64,000 nucleotides of DNA, from contig CAYUCC010000004.1 in the NCBI GenBank assembly GCA_964443225.1, forward strand, positions 1 through 64,000, in the 5' to 3' direction. The stretch is from SSC4 sp964443225 (GTDB lineage: Bacteria > Chloroflexota > Anaerolineae > SSC4 > Amarolineaceae). The position numbers and the translations under genes were made by a program. A model generated the notes under the pieces. The model made no database searches. It had not been told where the DNA came from and saw only the letters and a list, made by a program, of their open reading frames with translations. The stretch's first letter is position 1. Each line of letters begins with the position of its first letter. This document shows, piece after piece, positions 1 to 7,360 of the stretch.

Positions 1-1392
1 ATTCACCTCATTTTGTTCTCCCGCTCAGATATCAAAAAACCTACCCCTAAAAGGTGGCATCCCCTGGGTAGCGGGCTGAACGGGTCTGTTTACGCTCTGG
101 CGGTTGGGCTGGATGGCGCGCTTTTCGCCGGGGGCAACTTCACTGCGGCTGGCGGCGTGGCAGCCAACTACGTCGCCCACTGGGGCGGAGTGATGTGGGA
201 ACCGCTTCCCCTGGGCAGCGGAATAGGAGGAGGACCGTACTCGTTAGTCTCTGCCCTGGTGGTTGGGGATGATGGCTCGCTTTACGCCGGGGGCAAATTT
301 ACTACAGCCGGAGGAGTAGCAGCCAAGGCCATTGCTCGCTGGGACGGCATCCAGTGGCATCCCGTGGGTAGCGGGCTGAACGGGTCTGTTTATGCGTTGG
401 CGGTTGGGCCGGATGGCGCGCTCTACGCCGGGGGCGGCTTCGGCACAGCCGGTGGCATTGCGGCTAACAACATCGCTCGTTGGGACGGCATCCAGTGGTA
501 TCCCCTGGGTAGTGGGCTGAACGGGTCTGTTTACGCGTTGGCGGTTGGGCCGGATGGCTCACTTTACGCTGGGGGCATCTTCAGCACAGCTGGCGGAGTG
601 CCAGCCAACTACATCGCCCGCTGGGCCGGAGGCCAGTGGCATCCCCTGGGTAGCGAGCTGAACGGGTTTATTAACGAGCTGCTGGTTGGGCCGGATGGCT
701 CGTTCTACGCCGGGGGCAACTTCACGAGCGCCGGTGGGGTGGCAGCCAACTACATCGCCCGTTGGGATGGTGTTCAGTGGCATCCTCTGGGCAGCGGTAT
801 GAGCTACACAGTTTCCGCCCTGGCAGTGGGGCCGGATGGCTCCCTCTACGCCGGGGGCGGCTTCGGCACAGCCGGCGGAGTGCCAGCAAATGCCATCGCG
901 CGCTGGGACGGCACAGAGTGGTATTCCTTGGGCAGCGGGATAGGAGGGTTACAGGGTGCAAGGGTCGACGCGCTAGCATCTGGTCTTGATGGTTCGCTCT
1001 ATGCGGGGGGGTATTTCACCACAGCCGGCGGGACGGCTGCCAACAACATCGCTCGTTGGGACGGCAACCAATGGTATCCCCTGGGCAGTGGGATGAGCTC
1101 AGGGGTTGGGGCCTTAGCGGTCAAGGCCGATGGTTCGCTTTACGCCGGGGGCAACTTCAACATGGCTGGCGGTAAGATTTCATCGCTCATCGCCCTGTGG
1201 ACAGGTGAAACTCCCTCGACTCCTTGCTGCGATTTCGACGGCGACGGCACAGTCGACGTCGACGACATCGTCATCATCTCCGGCTTCTGGAATCAGCCGG
1301 GTGGTCCGCCCTATGACCAGGACGGCGACGGCATGATCACCATCGTGGACATCCAGCGGGTGACGCGGTGGTGGGGTGTTGCGGTTCCTTGA
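1..1392 (+). CDS. Secreted beta-propeller protein with C-terminal dockerin (5'-partial)
   Basis: The frame is open to the window edge, so the true start and signal peptide lie outside; the first in-frame TTG at 13 is probably not the start. The product is almost entirely a tandem array of about eight units of roughly 47 residues. Each carries a W-x-P-L-G-S-G turn, a G-x-D-G-x-L-Y-A-G-G-x-F strand, and an A-N-x-I-A-R-W-D-G strand, which is the delta-60/kelch-like beta-propeller pattern. Units around nt 346-630 are nearly identical in DNA, suggesting recent duplication or conversion. After a Pro/Thr/Cys linker the last ~50 residues hold two EF-hand-type loops (DFDGDGTVDVDD and DQDGDGMITIVD), a type I dockerin, ending in RWWG. 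Probably an extracellular calcium-stabilised protein docking onto a cohesin or the surface. Ligand unknown. It resembles the propeller region of the giant protein at 42166-59946. Confidence 0.8.
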   Translation: MHLILFSRSDIKKPTPKRWHPLGSGLNGSVYALAVGLDGALFAGGNFTAAGGVAANYVAHWGGVMWEPLPLGSGIGGGPYSLVSALVVGDDGSLYAGGKFTTAGGVAAKAIARWDGIQWHPVGSGLNGSVYALAVGPDGALYAGGGFGTAGGIAANNIARWDGIQWYPLGSGLNGSVYALAVGPDGSLYAGGIFSTAGGVPANYIARWAGGQWHPLGSELNGFINELLVGPDGSFYAGGNFTSAGGVAANYIARWDGVQWHPLGSGMSYTVSALAVGPDGSLYAGGGFGTAGGVPANAIARWDGTEWYSLGSGIGGLQGARVDALASGLDGSLYAGGYFTTAGGTAANNIARWDGNQWYPLGSGMSSGVGALAVKADGSLYAGGNFNMAGGKISSLIALWTGETPSTPCCDFDGDGTVDVDDIVIISGFWNQPGGPPYDQDGDGMITIVDIQRVTRWWGVAVP

Positions 1393-1983
1393 TGACTGCC
1401 TGGCTGGCCCGCAGCCCAGACCCTGCGCTGGCGACTGGGCTGCCCGGCGACGAGGCTGCTACACCGGGGAAGGGCGCAGCCTCCGCTCGCAACGGGGCAG
1501 AAGGCGCAGTGCGCCTGGGCCGCCAGCCGGCCAGAGAACGACTGAAGACTCTATGGGTGCCGGTTCGAGTTGTCGACCGACAAACCTTCAGCTGTAGCAG
1601 ATGAACTGACCTCGTTGTTTGGCAGCAAACGCGGCGGCGGTCTCGACCAGGCCGAAATGGGCAATCGCAACTTCGATTTTCGAGGCAACTGCTCCAGTCC
1701 TGACACGTGGGGAAGCGAGGCTCGGCCCTGTGAGCGGTTGCCGCTCTTTTTCATCTGCCAACTCTTTAACTGTGCGCGGCTCGGTCCCTCGGCTGCGCAC
1801 CATCCCCCGGCAGTCGGCGGAAAGACCCAAGTCGGGCGGATGGCGACCCGTAACGACCGGTTCGTCAGGTGTGTACATTAGCGACGGACGCGAGCTACCC
1901 GGCAAATCCAACTACCTGCTGTCCTCGACCTCTCCGTTCCCGGAAATTTGGCGCCATCGTGCTGCCCTGGGGCAACGGAGATG
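1393..1983. other. Intergenic region without a convincing gene
   Basis: Short open frames exist on both strands, but none has a ribosome site or recognisable protein sequence. The only structure seen is one copy of a dispersed hairpin (1757-1809) whose second copy lies at 2721-2775. Confidence 0.6.
1757..1809. repeat. Dispersed REP-like hairpin, copy 1
   Basis: This 53-nt stretch matches 2721-2775. In the 39-nt core (1771-1809 versus 2737-2775) I count three mismatches. The core folds as a stem GTGCGCRGCY / GGCTGCGCAC around the loop CGGTCCCTC. Here the stem has two changes that still allow wobble pairing. Confidence 0.65.
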
Positions 1984-2325
1984 CTAACGCGGCGGGCGGT
2001 TGACGCGAATGAGTTTGCCATCGAGAGGCGAGGCCGCGGCAATCGCTTGATCAATCCTCTGCGCCTGAGCAAAGGTATCGTTATCCTGGGTACAGACGAT
2101 CATGCCGCAGTGAGGAGCACGTGACAAATGGAGGCGGATGAAATCTCGCCGGTTGAGGGTCACCAGGATGCGGTTGGTCTGCCTGGCGTAGGCCAAGACA
2201 TCGTTATCAGGTATTCTTTGCCCTGCATTGCCAGCCTCCTGCACTGTCAGTGCATCATGGCCCAAAACCCGCAGATGCTCTACCACTTCGAGAGGAAAGT
2301 TTTCATTGGCGTACAGGCGAGCCAT
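1984..2325 (-). CDS. DUF5615 family PIN-like protein (putative toxin)
   Basis: The 113-residue protein has the DUF5615 layout. It starts with a short strand ending in an acidic pair (ANENFP), followed by a helix and L-G-H-D. It continues with the I-P-D-x-x-V-L-x-Y-A helix and the hallmark L-V-T-L-N-R-R-D-F-I-R-L-H. DUF5615 proteins belong to the PIN-like nuclease superfamily and are normally encoded with a DUF433 partner. That partner is present here, ending 3 nt upstream, so the two are co-transcribed. Residues E8, D24, D42 and D61 are candidate metal-binding acids by position. A role as the ribonuclease toxin of a type II-like module is inferred from family and context and has not been demonstrated. 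Confidence 0.8.
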   Translation of the reverse strand: MARLYANENFPLEVVEHLRVLGHDALTVQEAGNAGQRIPDNDVLAYARQTNRILVTLNRRDFIRLHLSRAPHCGMIVCTQDNDTFAQAQRIDQAIAAASPLDGKLIRVNRPPR

Positions 2326-2328
2326 GCA

Positions 2329-2655
2329 TCAAGCCTCTTCGTTCTCGCGAATAGCCTGGTTGATCTCATCCAGATGTGCCGCCACATAGGCCCAGGCGTT
2401 GCGTAAATCAGCCGGTCGTAAGGTTGCGAAGTTACTGAGGATGCGTTCCTCCGACCATCCCAGGCGGCGGTAGCCTTCAAGCGACCAGACAGGGATGCGC
2501 GTTCTAATGATACAGACGGCGCCGCCGGCGATGTCAGGACTCTTCTCGATTCCCGGCCAGGTGTGGGTCAGATCAGCGACCAAGACTTGTAGCAAATGTA
2601 ATTTATCGGGCATTGGCAATGCCAGGAGCTCGGATTCAAGTTGAATTGTCAACAT
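2329..2655 (-). CDS. DUF433 protein (putative antitoxin of DUF5615)
   Basis: I chose the ATG at 2655 because a strong GAGGAGAG ribosome site precedes it and the promoter at 2677-2705 lies just upstream; the longer open frame to 2793 would contain that promoter. The 108-aa product has an N-terminal stretch typical of addiction-module partners (L-E-S-E-L-L-A-L-P-M-P-D-K-L-H-L-L). A DUF433 domain follows: R-T-R-I-P-V-W-S-L-E-G-Y-R-R-L-G-W-S-E-E-R-I-L, a predicted winged or helix-turn-helix fold, ending in A-W-A-Y-x-A-A-H-x-x-E-I. It probably neutralises the downstream DUF5615 protein and may autoregulate the pair. Confidence 0.8.
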   Translation of the reverse strand: MLTIQLESELLALPMPDKLHLLQVLVADLTHTWPGIEKSPDIAGGAVCIIRTRIPVWSLEGYRRLGWSEERILSNFATLRPADLRNAWAYVAAHLDEINQAIRENEEA

Positions 2656-2676
2656 GGCTTCTCTCCTCTGCGTGTA

Positions 2677-2705
2677 AGTATAGCAGTCCGGGCAATAACG
2701 GTCAA
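2677..2705 (-). promoter_or_regulatory. Sigma-70 promoter of the DUF433-DUF5615 operon
   Basis: Read on the minus strand, TTGACC (2700-2705) and TATACT (2677-2682) are separated by exactly 17 nt, and the start codon follows about 22 nt beyond the -10. Confidence 0.7.
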
Positions 2706-2720
2706 GCAGGTTTTGAATCC

Positions 2721-2775
2721 GCCAACTTCCGTCAATTGTGCGCAGCCCGGTCCCTCGGCTGCGCACAATCCCCCG
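2721..2775. repeat. Dispersed REP-like hairpin, copy 2
   Basis: Second copy of the element at 1757-1809. The stem GTGCGCAGCC (2738-2747) pairs perfectly with GGCTGCGCAC (2757-2766) around a 9-nt loop. The two copies bracket the DUF433/DUF5615 pair. Confidence 0.7.
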
Positions 2776-2968
2776 CATAAACGGCCACGCCAACTCGTTT
2801 GTGGTTGCGCGTCGATTCTAACAAAGGAGTGTCCCATGTCAACTCGTAGACTCGTTGTGTTGGTTGCCGTAAAGGATTTCCCACACACGGCCCAATCACC
2901 ACAGCAACCTCGATGCTGGCATGTTCTGACCTGATGACTCGAACGGCACCCCACAGCACCCAACGAAA

Positions 2969-3017
2969 TTCGCAAGAATACAAATCGCGATTATAATAAT
3001 CACGATTTGTATTCTTG
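2969..3017 (+). promoter_or_regulatory. Promoter inside a 45-bp palindrome, upstream of the ATPase gene
   Basis: Two 22-nt arms (2973-2994 and 2996-3017) form an inverted repeat with one mismatch and a single central base. The centre contains a consensus -10 (TATAAT, 2992-2997), with a weak -35 (TTCGCA, 2969-2974) 17 nt upstream. The ribosome site GGAGA and ATG at 3041 follow. The arrangement looks like an operator that overlaps the RNA polymerase site. Confidence 0.65.
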
Positions 3018-3040
3018 TTGTCCAACACAGGAGACGAGCC

Positions 3041-4444
3041 ATGTTCATCAATCGCCAGACCGAACTGGCCAACCTGGAAGCGCACTATCGCTCCGGCCGC
3101 GCCGAGCTGTTCGTCCTCTACGGCCGGCGGCGGGTAGGCAAAACCGAACTCCTGCGCCATTTCTGCACCGACAAGCCGCACCTCTTCTTCATTGCCACAC
3201 TCAGCGCCGACCTGGACCAGCTCGCATCCTTCTCCCAGGACATCTGGCGCTTCACCCACGCCGAGGCGCCCGATGGCTTCACTTTTCCATCCTGGGAGGC
3301 AGCCTTCCGCGCGCTGGCCGAACTGCCAGGGAGACCCATCGTGGTGCTCGACGAGTTCACTTACCTGATCAGCGGTAATCGGGCAATCCCCTCCATTCTG
3401 CAAAAGGTCTGGGACGAGCTGCTGCGCAATACCCAGGTCTTTTTGGTGCTGTGCGGCTCGTACATCGGCATGATCGAGCGCGAGATCCTTGGTTATCAGG
3501 CGCCCCTATACGGCCGGCGGACCGGTAGTTACCTCCTGCCAGCGCTGGATCTGCCGGCTGCAGCCGCTTTTTTCCCCGCCTATACCCCTGTCCAACAGAT
3601 CGAAGCCTGGGCCGTTCTCGGCGGTATGCCCTACTATCTGACCGCATTCTCGGATCAGGTCGATGTCTTTACGAACATTCGCACCCACATCCTGGACAGC
3701 CAGGGCACCCTGCGCCGTGAGCCGCAGCTGCTGCTCATGGAAGAACTGCGCGAGCCACGCAACTATTTTTCGATCCTGCGCGCCATCGCCCAAGGCTCGA
3801 CGCGACTCAACGAGATCGGCCAGGCCGCCCGGGTGGGCGATGCATCCACCACCGGCCGCTACCTGGATATCCTGCAGGACCTGCGTGTGGTCAGTCGCCG
3901 TGTGCCAGCCACCGAACGCCAGCCCGAAAAAAGCAAACGCGGTCTCTACCAGATCACCGATGCCTTTTTGCGCTTTTGGTTCCGCTACGTGCAACCCAAC
4001 CAGGGCTCGCTCGATCTCGGCCTGGCAGACGCCGTCCTTGCGCAGCGCGTCCGCCCCACGTTCGACCAGTTCGTCGGCCACGCCTTCGAGGAAGCGGCAC
4101 GCGCCCACGTGGCTCACCTGGCACGCGTCGGTGAGATCCCCTTTTTGCCCGAACGGATCGGTTCCTGGTGGGATCGCTCGGGTGAAATCGACGTGGCTGC
4201 CGTCAGCGACACGGATCAGGCTCTCCTGCTCGGTGAATGCAAATGGTCGGCCAACCCCGTCGGCACCGACATCCTCGACGACCTGCAGCACAAAACCCGC
4301 CTGGTCGACCCCGACGGACGCTGGCCCAACGTCACCCACGCCCTGTTTGCCAAAGCCGGCTTCACCCCGGCGCTGACGGCGCGCGCCGCAGTCGAGAACA
4401 TTCGCCTGGTCGAACCATCTGCCTTGCTTGGAAATTCTAATTGA
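3041..4444 (+). CDS. ATPase_2/DUF234-type ATP-binding protein
   Basis: The 467-residue protein matches the archaeal-type ATPase family that is widespread in Chloroflexota accessory DNA. The P-loop GRRRVGKT lies at residues 28-35 and the Walker B VVLDEF at 101-106. A sensor strand (LVLCGSYIGMIE) follows. The middle carries a winged-helix stretch (RLNEIGQAARVGDASTTGRYL). The C-terminal DUF234-like region ends in a PD-(D/E)xK-like nuclease fold, with GEIDVAA followed by LLGECKW (about residues 381-402). The combination of ATPase, DNA-binding wing and nuclease-like tail suggests a DNA-linked role, possibly in mobile-element or defence biology, but the cellular function of the family is unknown. 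A second, distant relative lies at 34113-35771. The ATG at 3041 has a GGAGA site. Confidence 0.8.
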   Translation: MFINRQTELANLEAHYRSGRAELFVLYGRRRVGKTELLRHFCTDKPHLFFIATLSADLDQLASFSQDIWRFTHAEAPDGFTFPSWEAAFRALAELPGRPIVVLDEFTYLISGNRAIPSILQKVWDELLRNTQVFLVLCGSYIGMIEREILGYQAPLYGRRTGSYLLPALDLPAAAAFFPAYTPVQQIEAWAVLGGMPYYLTAFSDQVDVFTNIRTHILDSQGTLRREPQLLLMEELREPRNYFSILRAIAQGSTRLNEIGQAARVGDASTTGRYLDILQDLRVVSRRVPATERQPEKSKRGLYQITDAFLRFWFRYVQPNQGSLDLGLADAVLAQRVRPTFDQFVGHAFEEAARAHVAHLARVGEIPFLPERIGSWWDRSGEIDVAAVSDTDQALLLGECKWSANPVGTDILDDLQHKTRLVDPDGRWPNVTHALFAKAGFTPALTARAAVENIRLVEPSALLGNSN

Positions 4445-4499
4445 CTGCTCCCCAGCTTTGATCGTTGCTTTGGACGTTCCTATCATGGGCACATCGCAT

Positions 4500-4550
4500 T
4501 TGACTTTTGCCCTAGCCAATTCTATAATGCACATAATGTCTTTAGGACAT
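4500..4550 (+). promoter_or_regulatory. Promoter and operator of the phd-vapC operon
   Basis: TTGACT (4500-4505) and TATAAT (4523-4528) are 17 nt apart. Just downstream, near the expected start of transcription, lies a short palindrome ATGTC-5 nt-GACAT (4536-4550), a plausible site for autorepression by the Phd/VapC complex. Confidence 0.75.
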
Positions 4551-4574
4551 AAATACTTCCGGGAGCATCACTCC

Positions 4575-4946
4575 ATGAGCACCGAGACTGTGACTGTTGC
4601 ACAAGCCCGAAACGATTTCTCGAACCTGCTGGCGCAGACTGAACTGCTGGACCGACGCTTCGTCATCGCGCGACGCGGAAAACCCAAGGCGGCATTGGTC
4701 AGTGTCAAAGACCTGGCACGGTTGGAGGCTCTAGAGCAGGCTGCTGGATCTGCCACCTCCGAGCGCGACCAGGCGATTCAAGTGCTGCAGCAGGCTGGTC
4801 TGCTGCGACCGGTGAGTGCTGAACTGGTGAAGCGTTATGTGTATCTGACGCCCGAACAGCGCTCGAAAGTGCGCGAGGAACTGGCAGAGCTCCGTTTCGA
4901 TCCACCTCTGAGTGAGCAGATCATTGAAGATCGCGGCGAGCTGTGA
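4575..4946 (+). CDS. Phd/YefM family antitoxin
   Basis: The start at 4575 is preferred because it follows the promoter and a CGGGAG ribosome site; the longer frame begins upstream of the promoter. The 123-aa protein opens with the Phd/YefM pattern T-V-T-V-A-Q-A-R-N-D-F-S-N-L-L. It continues with R-F-V-I-A-R-R-G-K-P-K-A-A-L-V-S and a helix ending L-A-R-L-E-A-L. The charged C-terminal part should wrap the toxin. VapC starts 6 nt downstream, so the pair is one operon, and the palindrome just upstream fits conditional autoregulation. Confidence 0.85.
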   Translation: MSTETVTVAQARNDFSNLLAQTELLDRRFVIARRGKPKAALVSVKDLARLEALEQAAGSATSERDQAIQVLQQAGLLRPVSAELVKRYVYLTPEQRSKVREELAELRFDPPLSEQIIEDRGEL

Positions 4947-4952
4947 ACAACC

Positions 4953-5411
4953 ATGGCGATCTACTATCTGGATAGCAGCGCAATAGTCAAACGTTACGTG
5001 ATCGAAACCGGCAGTGCATGGATACGCGATCTCTGCCAGAATTCTTCCCACGCTGTTTTTATTTCTGAGCTTGCATTACCAGAAGTGGGGAGTGCATTTG
5101 CGCGCCGCTATCGTCGGGGCGAGATAACAGACGAACAGCGACACGAGTTCCTGGATACGTTTGTGTCTGACTGCGAAGACGGTTATCACCTGATCCCTGT
5201 CGAACGGTCCACGATTGAACGCAGCCTCGAGCTGACGCAACAGCACGTCCTTCGTGCATACGATGCCGTACAACTGGCATGCGCGTTGGCAGCCAATAAT
5301 GTGCTGGCTGTTGCTGGCTTACCGTCTCTGACGTTTGTGTCAGCTGACGATGGTTTGCTTGACGCTGCTCTCAGCGAGCAGTTTCAGGCTGAGAACCCAA
5401 ACCATCATTGA
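4953..5411 (+). CDS. vapC: VapC-type PIN-domain ribonuclease toxin
   Basis: The 152-aa protein has all four PIN acids in the usual order: D7 (YYLDSSAIVKRY), E44 (ALPEVGSAF), D104 (RAYDAVQLA) and D132 (SADDGLL). VapC toxins cleave structured RNA such as initiator tRNA or rRNA in a metal-dependent way. This copy looks intact, so the module should be functional. It lies directly downstream of its antitoxin. It belongs to the subgroup whose N-terminus reads Y-Y-L-D-S-S-A and which commonly pairs with Phd-type antitoxins. Confidence 0.88.
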   Translation: MAIYYLDSSAIVKRYVIETGSAWIRDLCQNSSHAVFISELALPEVGSAFARRYRRGEITDEQRHEFLDTFVSDCEDGYHLIPVERSTIERSLELTQQHVLRAYDAVQLACALAANNVLAVAGLPSLTFVSADDGLLDAALSEQFQAENPNHH

Positions 5412-5450
5412 CCGACTCCCCCGCGCGTGTCACAAAATCCACCCCACCGG

Positions 5451-5495
5451 TGTTATAATAGTGACGCACGCAACAGGGATTTCTGCGAAGCAGAA
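5451..5495 (+). promoter_or_regulatory. Extended -10 promoter and leader hairpin of the sigma/anti-sigma operon
   Basis: TGT followed directly by TATAAT (5451-5459) forms an extended -10; no good -35 is visible. In the leader a perfect hairpin TTCTGC-GAA-GCAGAA (5481-5495) is followed by the ribosome site AGGGAG (5501-5506). Confidence 0.55.
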
Positions 5496-5540
5496 TTCTC
5501 AGGGAGTCCAATTCTGATCACAAGCAGGTTCAACCCGGCC

Positions 5541-6092
5541 GTGACGTCGCACAGCAGCGCGGACGATGCGGCGGCGCGGACGGAGTCCAACCCACCCGCC
5601 ACGACGTCCGACCAGGCCGCCTTCGAGGTTTCGTTCACCCGGCACTACAGCCGTGTCTACCAGGTCCTCTTCCGCCTCACCGGTAACCGCGCCGAGGCCG
5701 AAGACCTGGCCCTGGAGACGTTCTGGCGCCTGTGGCAGCGCGCACCGGCGATGCCCAACCCGGCCGGCTGGCTCTACCGCGTGGCGACCAACCTGGGCTA
5801 CAACGCCCTGCGCGCAGCCAGCCGCCGCACCCGTTACGAGGACGCAGCGGCCCAGCTGATCCAGGCCAGCCCCGACCCGGCCGCCACTGCCGAACAGGCC
5901 AGCGAGCAGGCCCGCGTCCAGGCTGCCCTGGCCCGCCTGCGCAGCCGCGACGCCCAGCTCCTGGTGCTGCGCCACAGCGGCCTGTCCTACCGCGAGATCG
6001 CCGACGCCCTGGGGGTCTCCCCCAACTCGGTCGGCACCCTGTTGGCCCGCGCCGAGAAGGAGTTCGAGAAGCACTATGTCGCACTTGAATGA
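5541..6092 (+). CDS. ECF-type RNA polymerase sigma factor
   Basis: The product has sigma region 2 (F-T-R-H-Y-S-R-V-Y-x-V-L, then R-A-E-A-E-D-L-A-L-E-T-F-W-R-L-W) and region 4 (L-S-Y-R-E-I-A-D-A-L-G-V-S-P-N-S-V-G-T-L), with no region 1.1 or 3, as in extracytoplasmic-function sigmas. The start is uncertain. The frame opens at a GTG at 5427, but the extended -10 at 5451-5459 lies inside that segment. The only strong SD (5501-5506) is followed in frame by ATT (5511) and CTG (5514), and the first conventional codon after it is the GTG at 5541, giving a typical 183 aa. The gene overlaps the anti-sigma gene by 17 nt, so the two are coupled. It probably activates genes when its membrane anti-sigma releases it. 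Confidence 0.85.
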   Translation: MTSHSSADDAAARTESNPPATTSDQAAFEVSFTRHYSRVYQVLFRLTGNRAEAEDLALETFWRLWQRAPAMPNPAGWLYRVATNLGYNALRAASRRTRYEDAAAQLIQASPDPAATAEQASEQARVQAALARLRSRDAQLLVLRHSGLSYREIADALGVSPNSVGTLLARAEKEFEKHYVALE

Positions 6093-7248
6093 CCAGGCAC
6101 TGCACGCCTACCGCGATCACGAACTGCCGGCGGATCAGGCCGCAGCGGTGACGGCCCACCTGGCCGAGTGTCCCCGCTGCCAGGACCAGCTTGCCGGACT
6201 CGACGCCCGCGCGACGCGCGTCGAAGCCCACCTGGCCGCGCTGGCCCCTGAACCGGCCGACGCACCTGTCGCGCCGTCCCTGGCCCTGGCCCGCTTCAAG
6301 ATGCAGCGCCTGACTCCAGACGTAGAAAGGAAAGAATCGATGTGGCAATCACTGTCTAACCGCCGCTGGCGCCCCCTCTGGGCCGGCGTCAGCCTGGTCC
6401 TGATCCTGGGCCTGGCTCTGAGCTTTGCCCCCGTCCGTACCCTGGCCAGCCAGGTCCTGAGCCTCTTCCGCGTGCAGCAGATCACCGTCCTGCCCGTGGA
6501 CCTGGAAGGCCTGGGCAACCTGAGCGATGACAGCCCCCTGGCCGAACAGCTCAGCCAGCTCATGTCCAACAGCACCGTAACCCTCAAAGAACCAGGTCCC
6601 TCGCAGACCGTCGCCGATGCCGCGGCCGCCAGCGCCCTCGCCGGCTTCCCGGTCCGCCTCTTCGCCGACCGCCAGCCGGCCGGGCTGACCGTCGAGGACA
6701 GCGCGGCCTTCGAGATGACACTCGACGGTGCCCGTATCCAGGCTGTGCTCGATGCCGCCGGCCGCTCCGACATCCAGCTGCCCGCTTCGATCGACGGTGC
6801 CAAAGTCAGCGTCAGCATCCCGCGCGGCGTCACCGCTACCTACGGCGACTGTGAAGCCAGGTCCGAAGAGGACTTCACCGGCTGGGACGCCCTGCGCAAC
6901 TGCGTCGCCCTGGCCCAAATTCCCAGCCCCACCGCCGAAACACCGCCCGACCTGAACATGGCCCAGCTGGCCGAAGTGGGCCTGCAAATGGCCGGCATGT
7001 CGAGCGACGCGGCCCGCACCTTCAGCCAGGCCGTCGACTGGACCTCGACGCTGGTCGTGCCGGTGCCCAACAACGCCGAAACCCGCGAAGTCACCGTCGA
7101 TGGCGTCAAAGGCTACCTGGTCTCCCGCGCCTGGGGCAGCAGCGATCTGCCCTACACCCTGCTCTGGGTCAAGGACGGCATCGTCTACGGCCTCAGCGGC
7201 TTTGGCAACCCCGACGACGCGCTGACCCTGGCGGCGACGCTGCGCTGA
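6076..7248 (+). CDS. Membrane-anchored zinc-finger anti-sigma factor
   Basis: The first 40 residues form a ZAS-type zinc finger with H28-x3-C32-x2-C35 (AHLAECPRCQ), the usual sigma-binding domain. A single membrane span follows at about 101-119. The remaining ~270 residues are extracytoplasmic; the C-terminal part (TREVTVDGVKGYLVSR ... LLWVKDGIVYGLSG) resembles the DUF4367 sensor-like domain. It should hold the upstream ECF sigma at the membrane until an envelope signal is perceived. The ATG overlaps the sigma gene, and an ABC exporter operon follows after a 112-nt gap. Confidence 0.82.
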   Translation: MSHLNDQALHAYRDHELPADQAAAVTAHLAECPRCQDQLAGLDARATRVEAHLAALAPEPADAPVAPSLALARFKMQRLTPDVERKESMWQSLSNRRWRPLWAGVSLVLILGLALSFAPVRTLASQVLSLFRVQQITVLPVDLEGLGNLSDDSPLAEQLSQLMSNSTVTLKEPGPSQTVADAAAASALAGFPVRLFADRQPAGLTVEDSAAFEMTLDGARIQAVLDAAGRSDIQLPASIDGAKVSVSIPRGVTATYGDCEARSEEDFTGWDALRNCVALAQIPSPTAETPPDLNMAQLAEVGLQMAGMSSDAARTFSQAVDWTSTLVVPVPNNAETREVTVDGVKGYLVSRAWGSSDLPYTLLWVKDGIVYGLSGFGNPDDALTLAATLR

Positions 7249-7267
7249 CAATCGATTCCTGGCTCAA

Positions 7268-7325
7268 CCGCAAAGAACACACAGAAAAACATAAAAACTC
7301 TTTGTGATCTGTGTGTTCTCTGCGG
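7268..7325. repeat. Intergenic inverted repeat between anti-sigma and ABC genes
   Basis: Two 18-nt arms (7268-7285 and 7308-7325; left arm begins CCGCAAAGAAC) pair with one mismatch around a 22-nt A/T-rich loop. It could act as a weak terminator or transcript-stabilising hairpin between the two transcription units. It is similar in style to the CCGC-AAAGAACAC repeats that recur between genes in many environmental genomes. Confidence 0.55.
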
Positions 7326-7360
7326 CGAATGCCCCTTGCGTCCGGATAAAAGGAACACGC

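Noticed and set aside
2836..2934. 32-codon ORF with a good AAAGGAG site (MSTRRLVVLVAV...)
   Set aside because: Too short to judge, no recognisable sequence, no promoter seen; it could be a remnant or chance.
5427..5540. N-terminal extension of the ECF sigma gene from a GTG
   Set aside because: The segment contains the extended -10 promoter and a leader hairpin and encodes no conserved sequence.
7268..7325. Inverted repeat as a riboswitch or operator
   Set aside because: It resembles common intergenic repeats and lacks any known aptamer layout, so it is listed only as a repeat.
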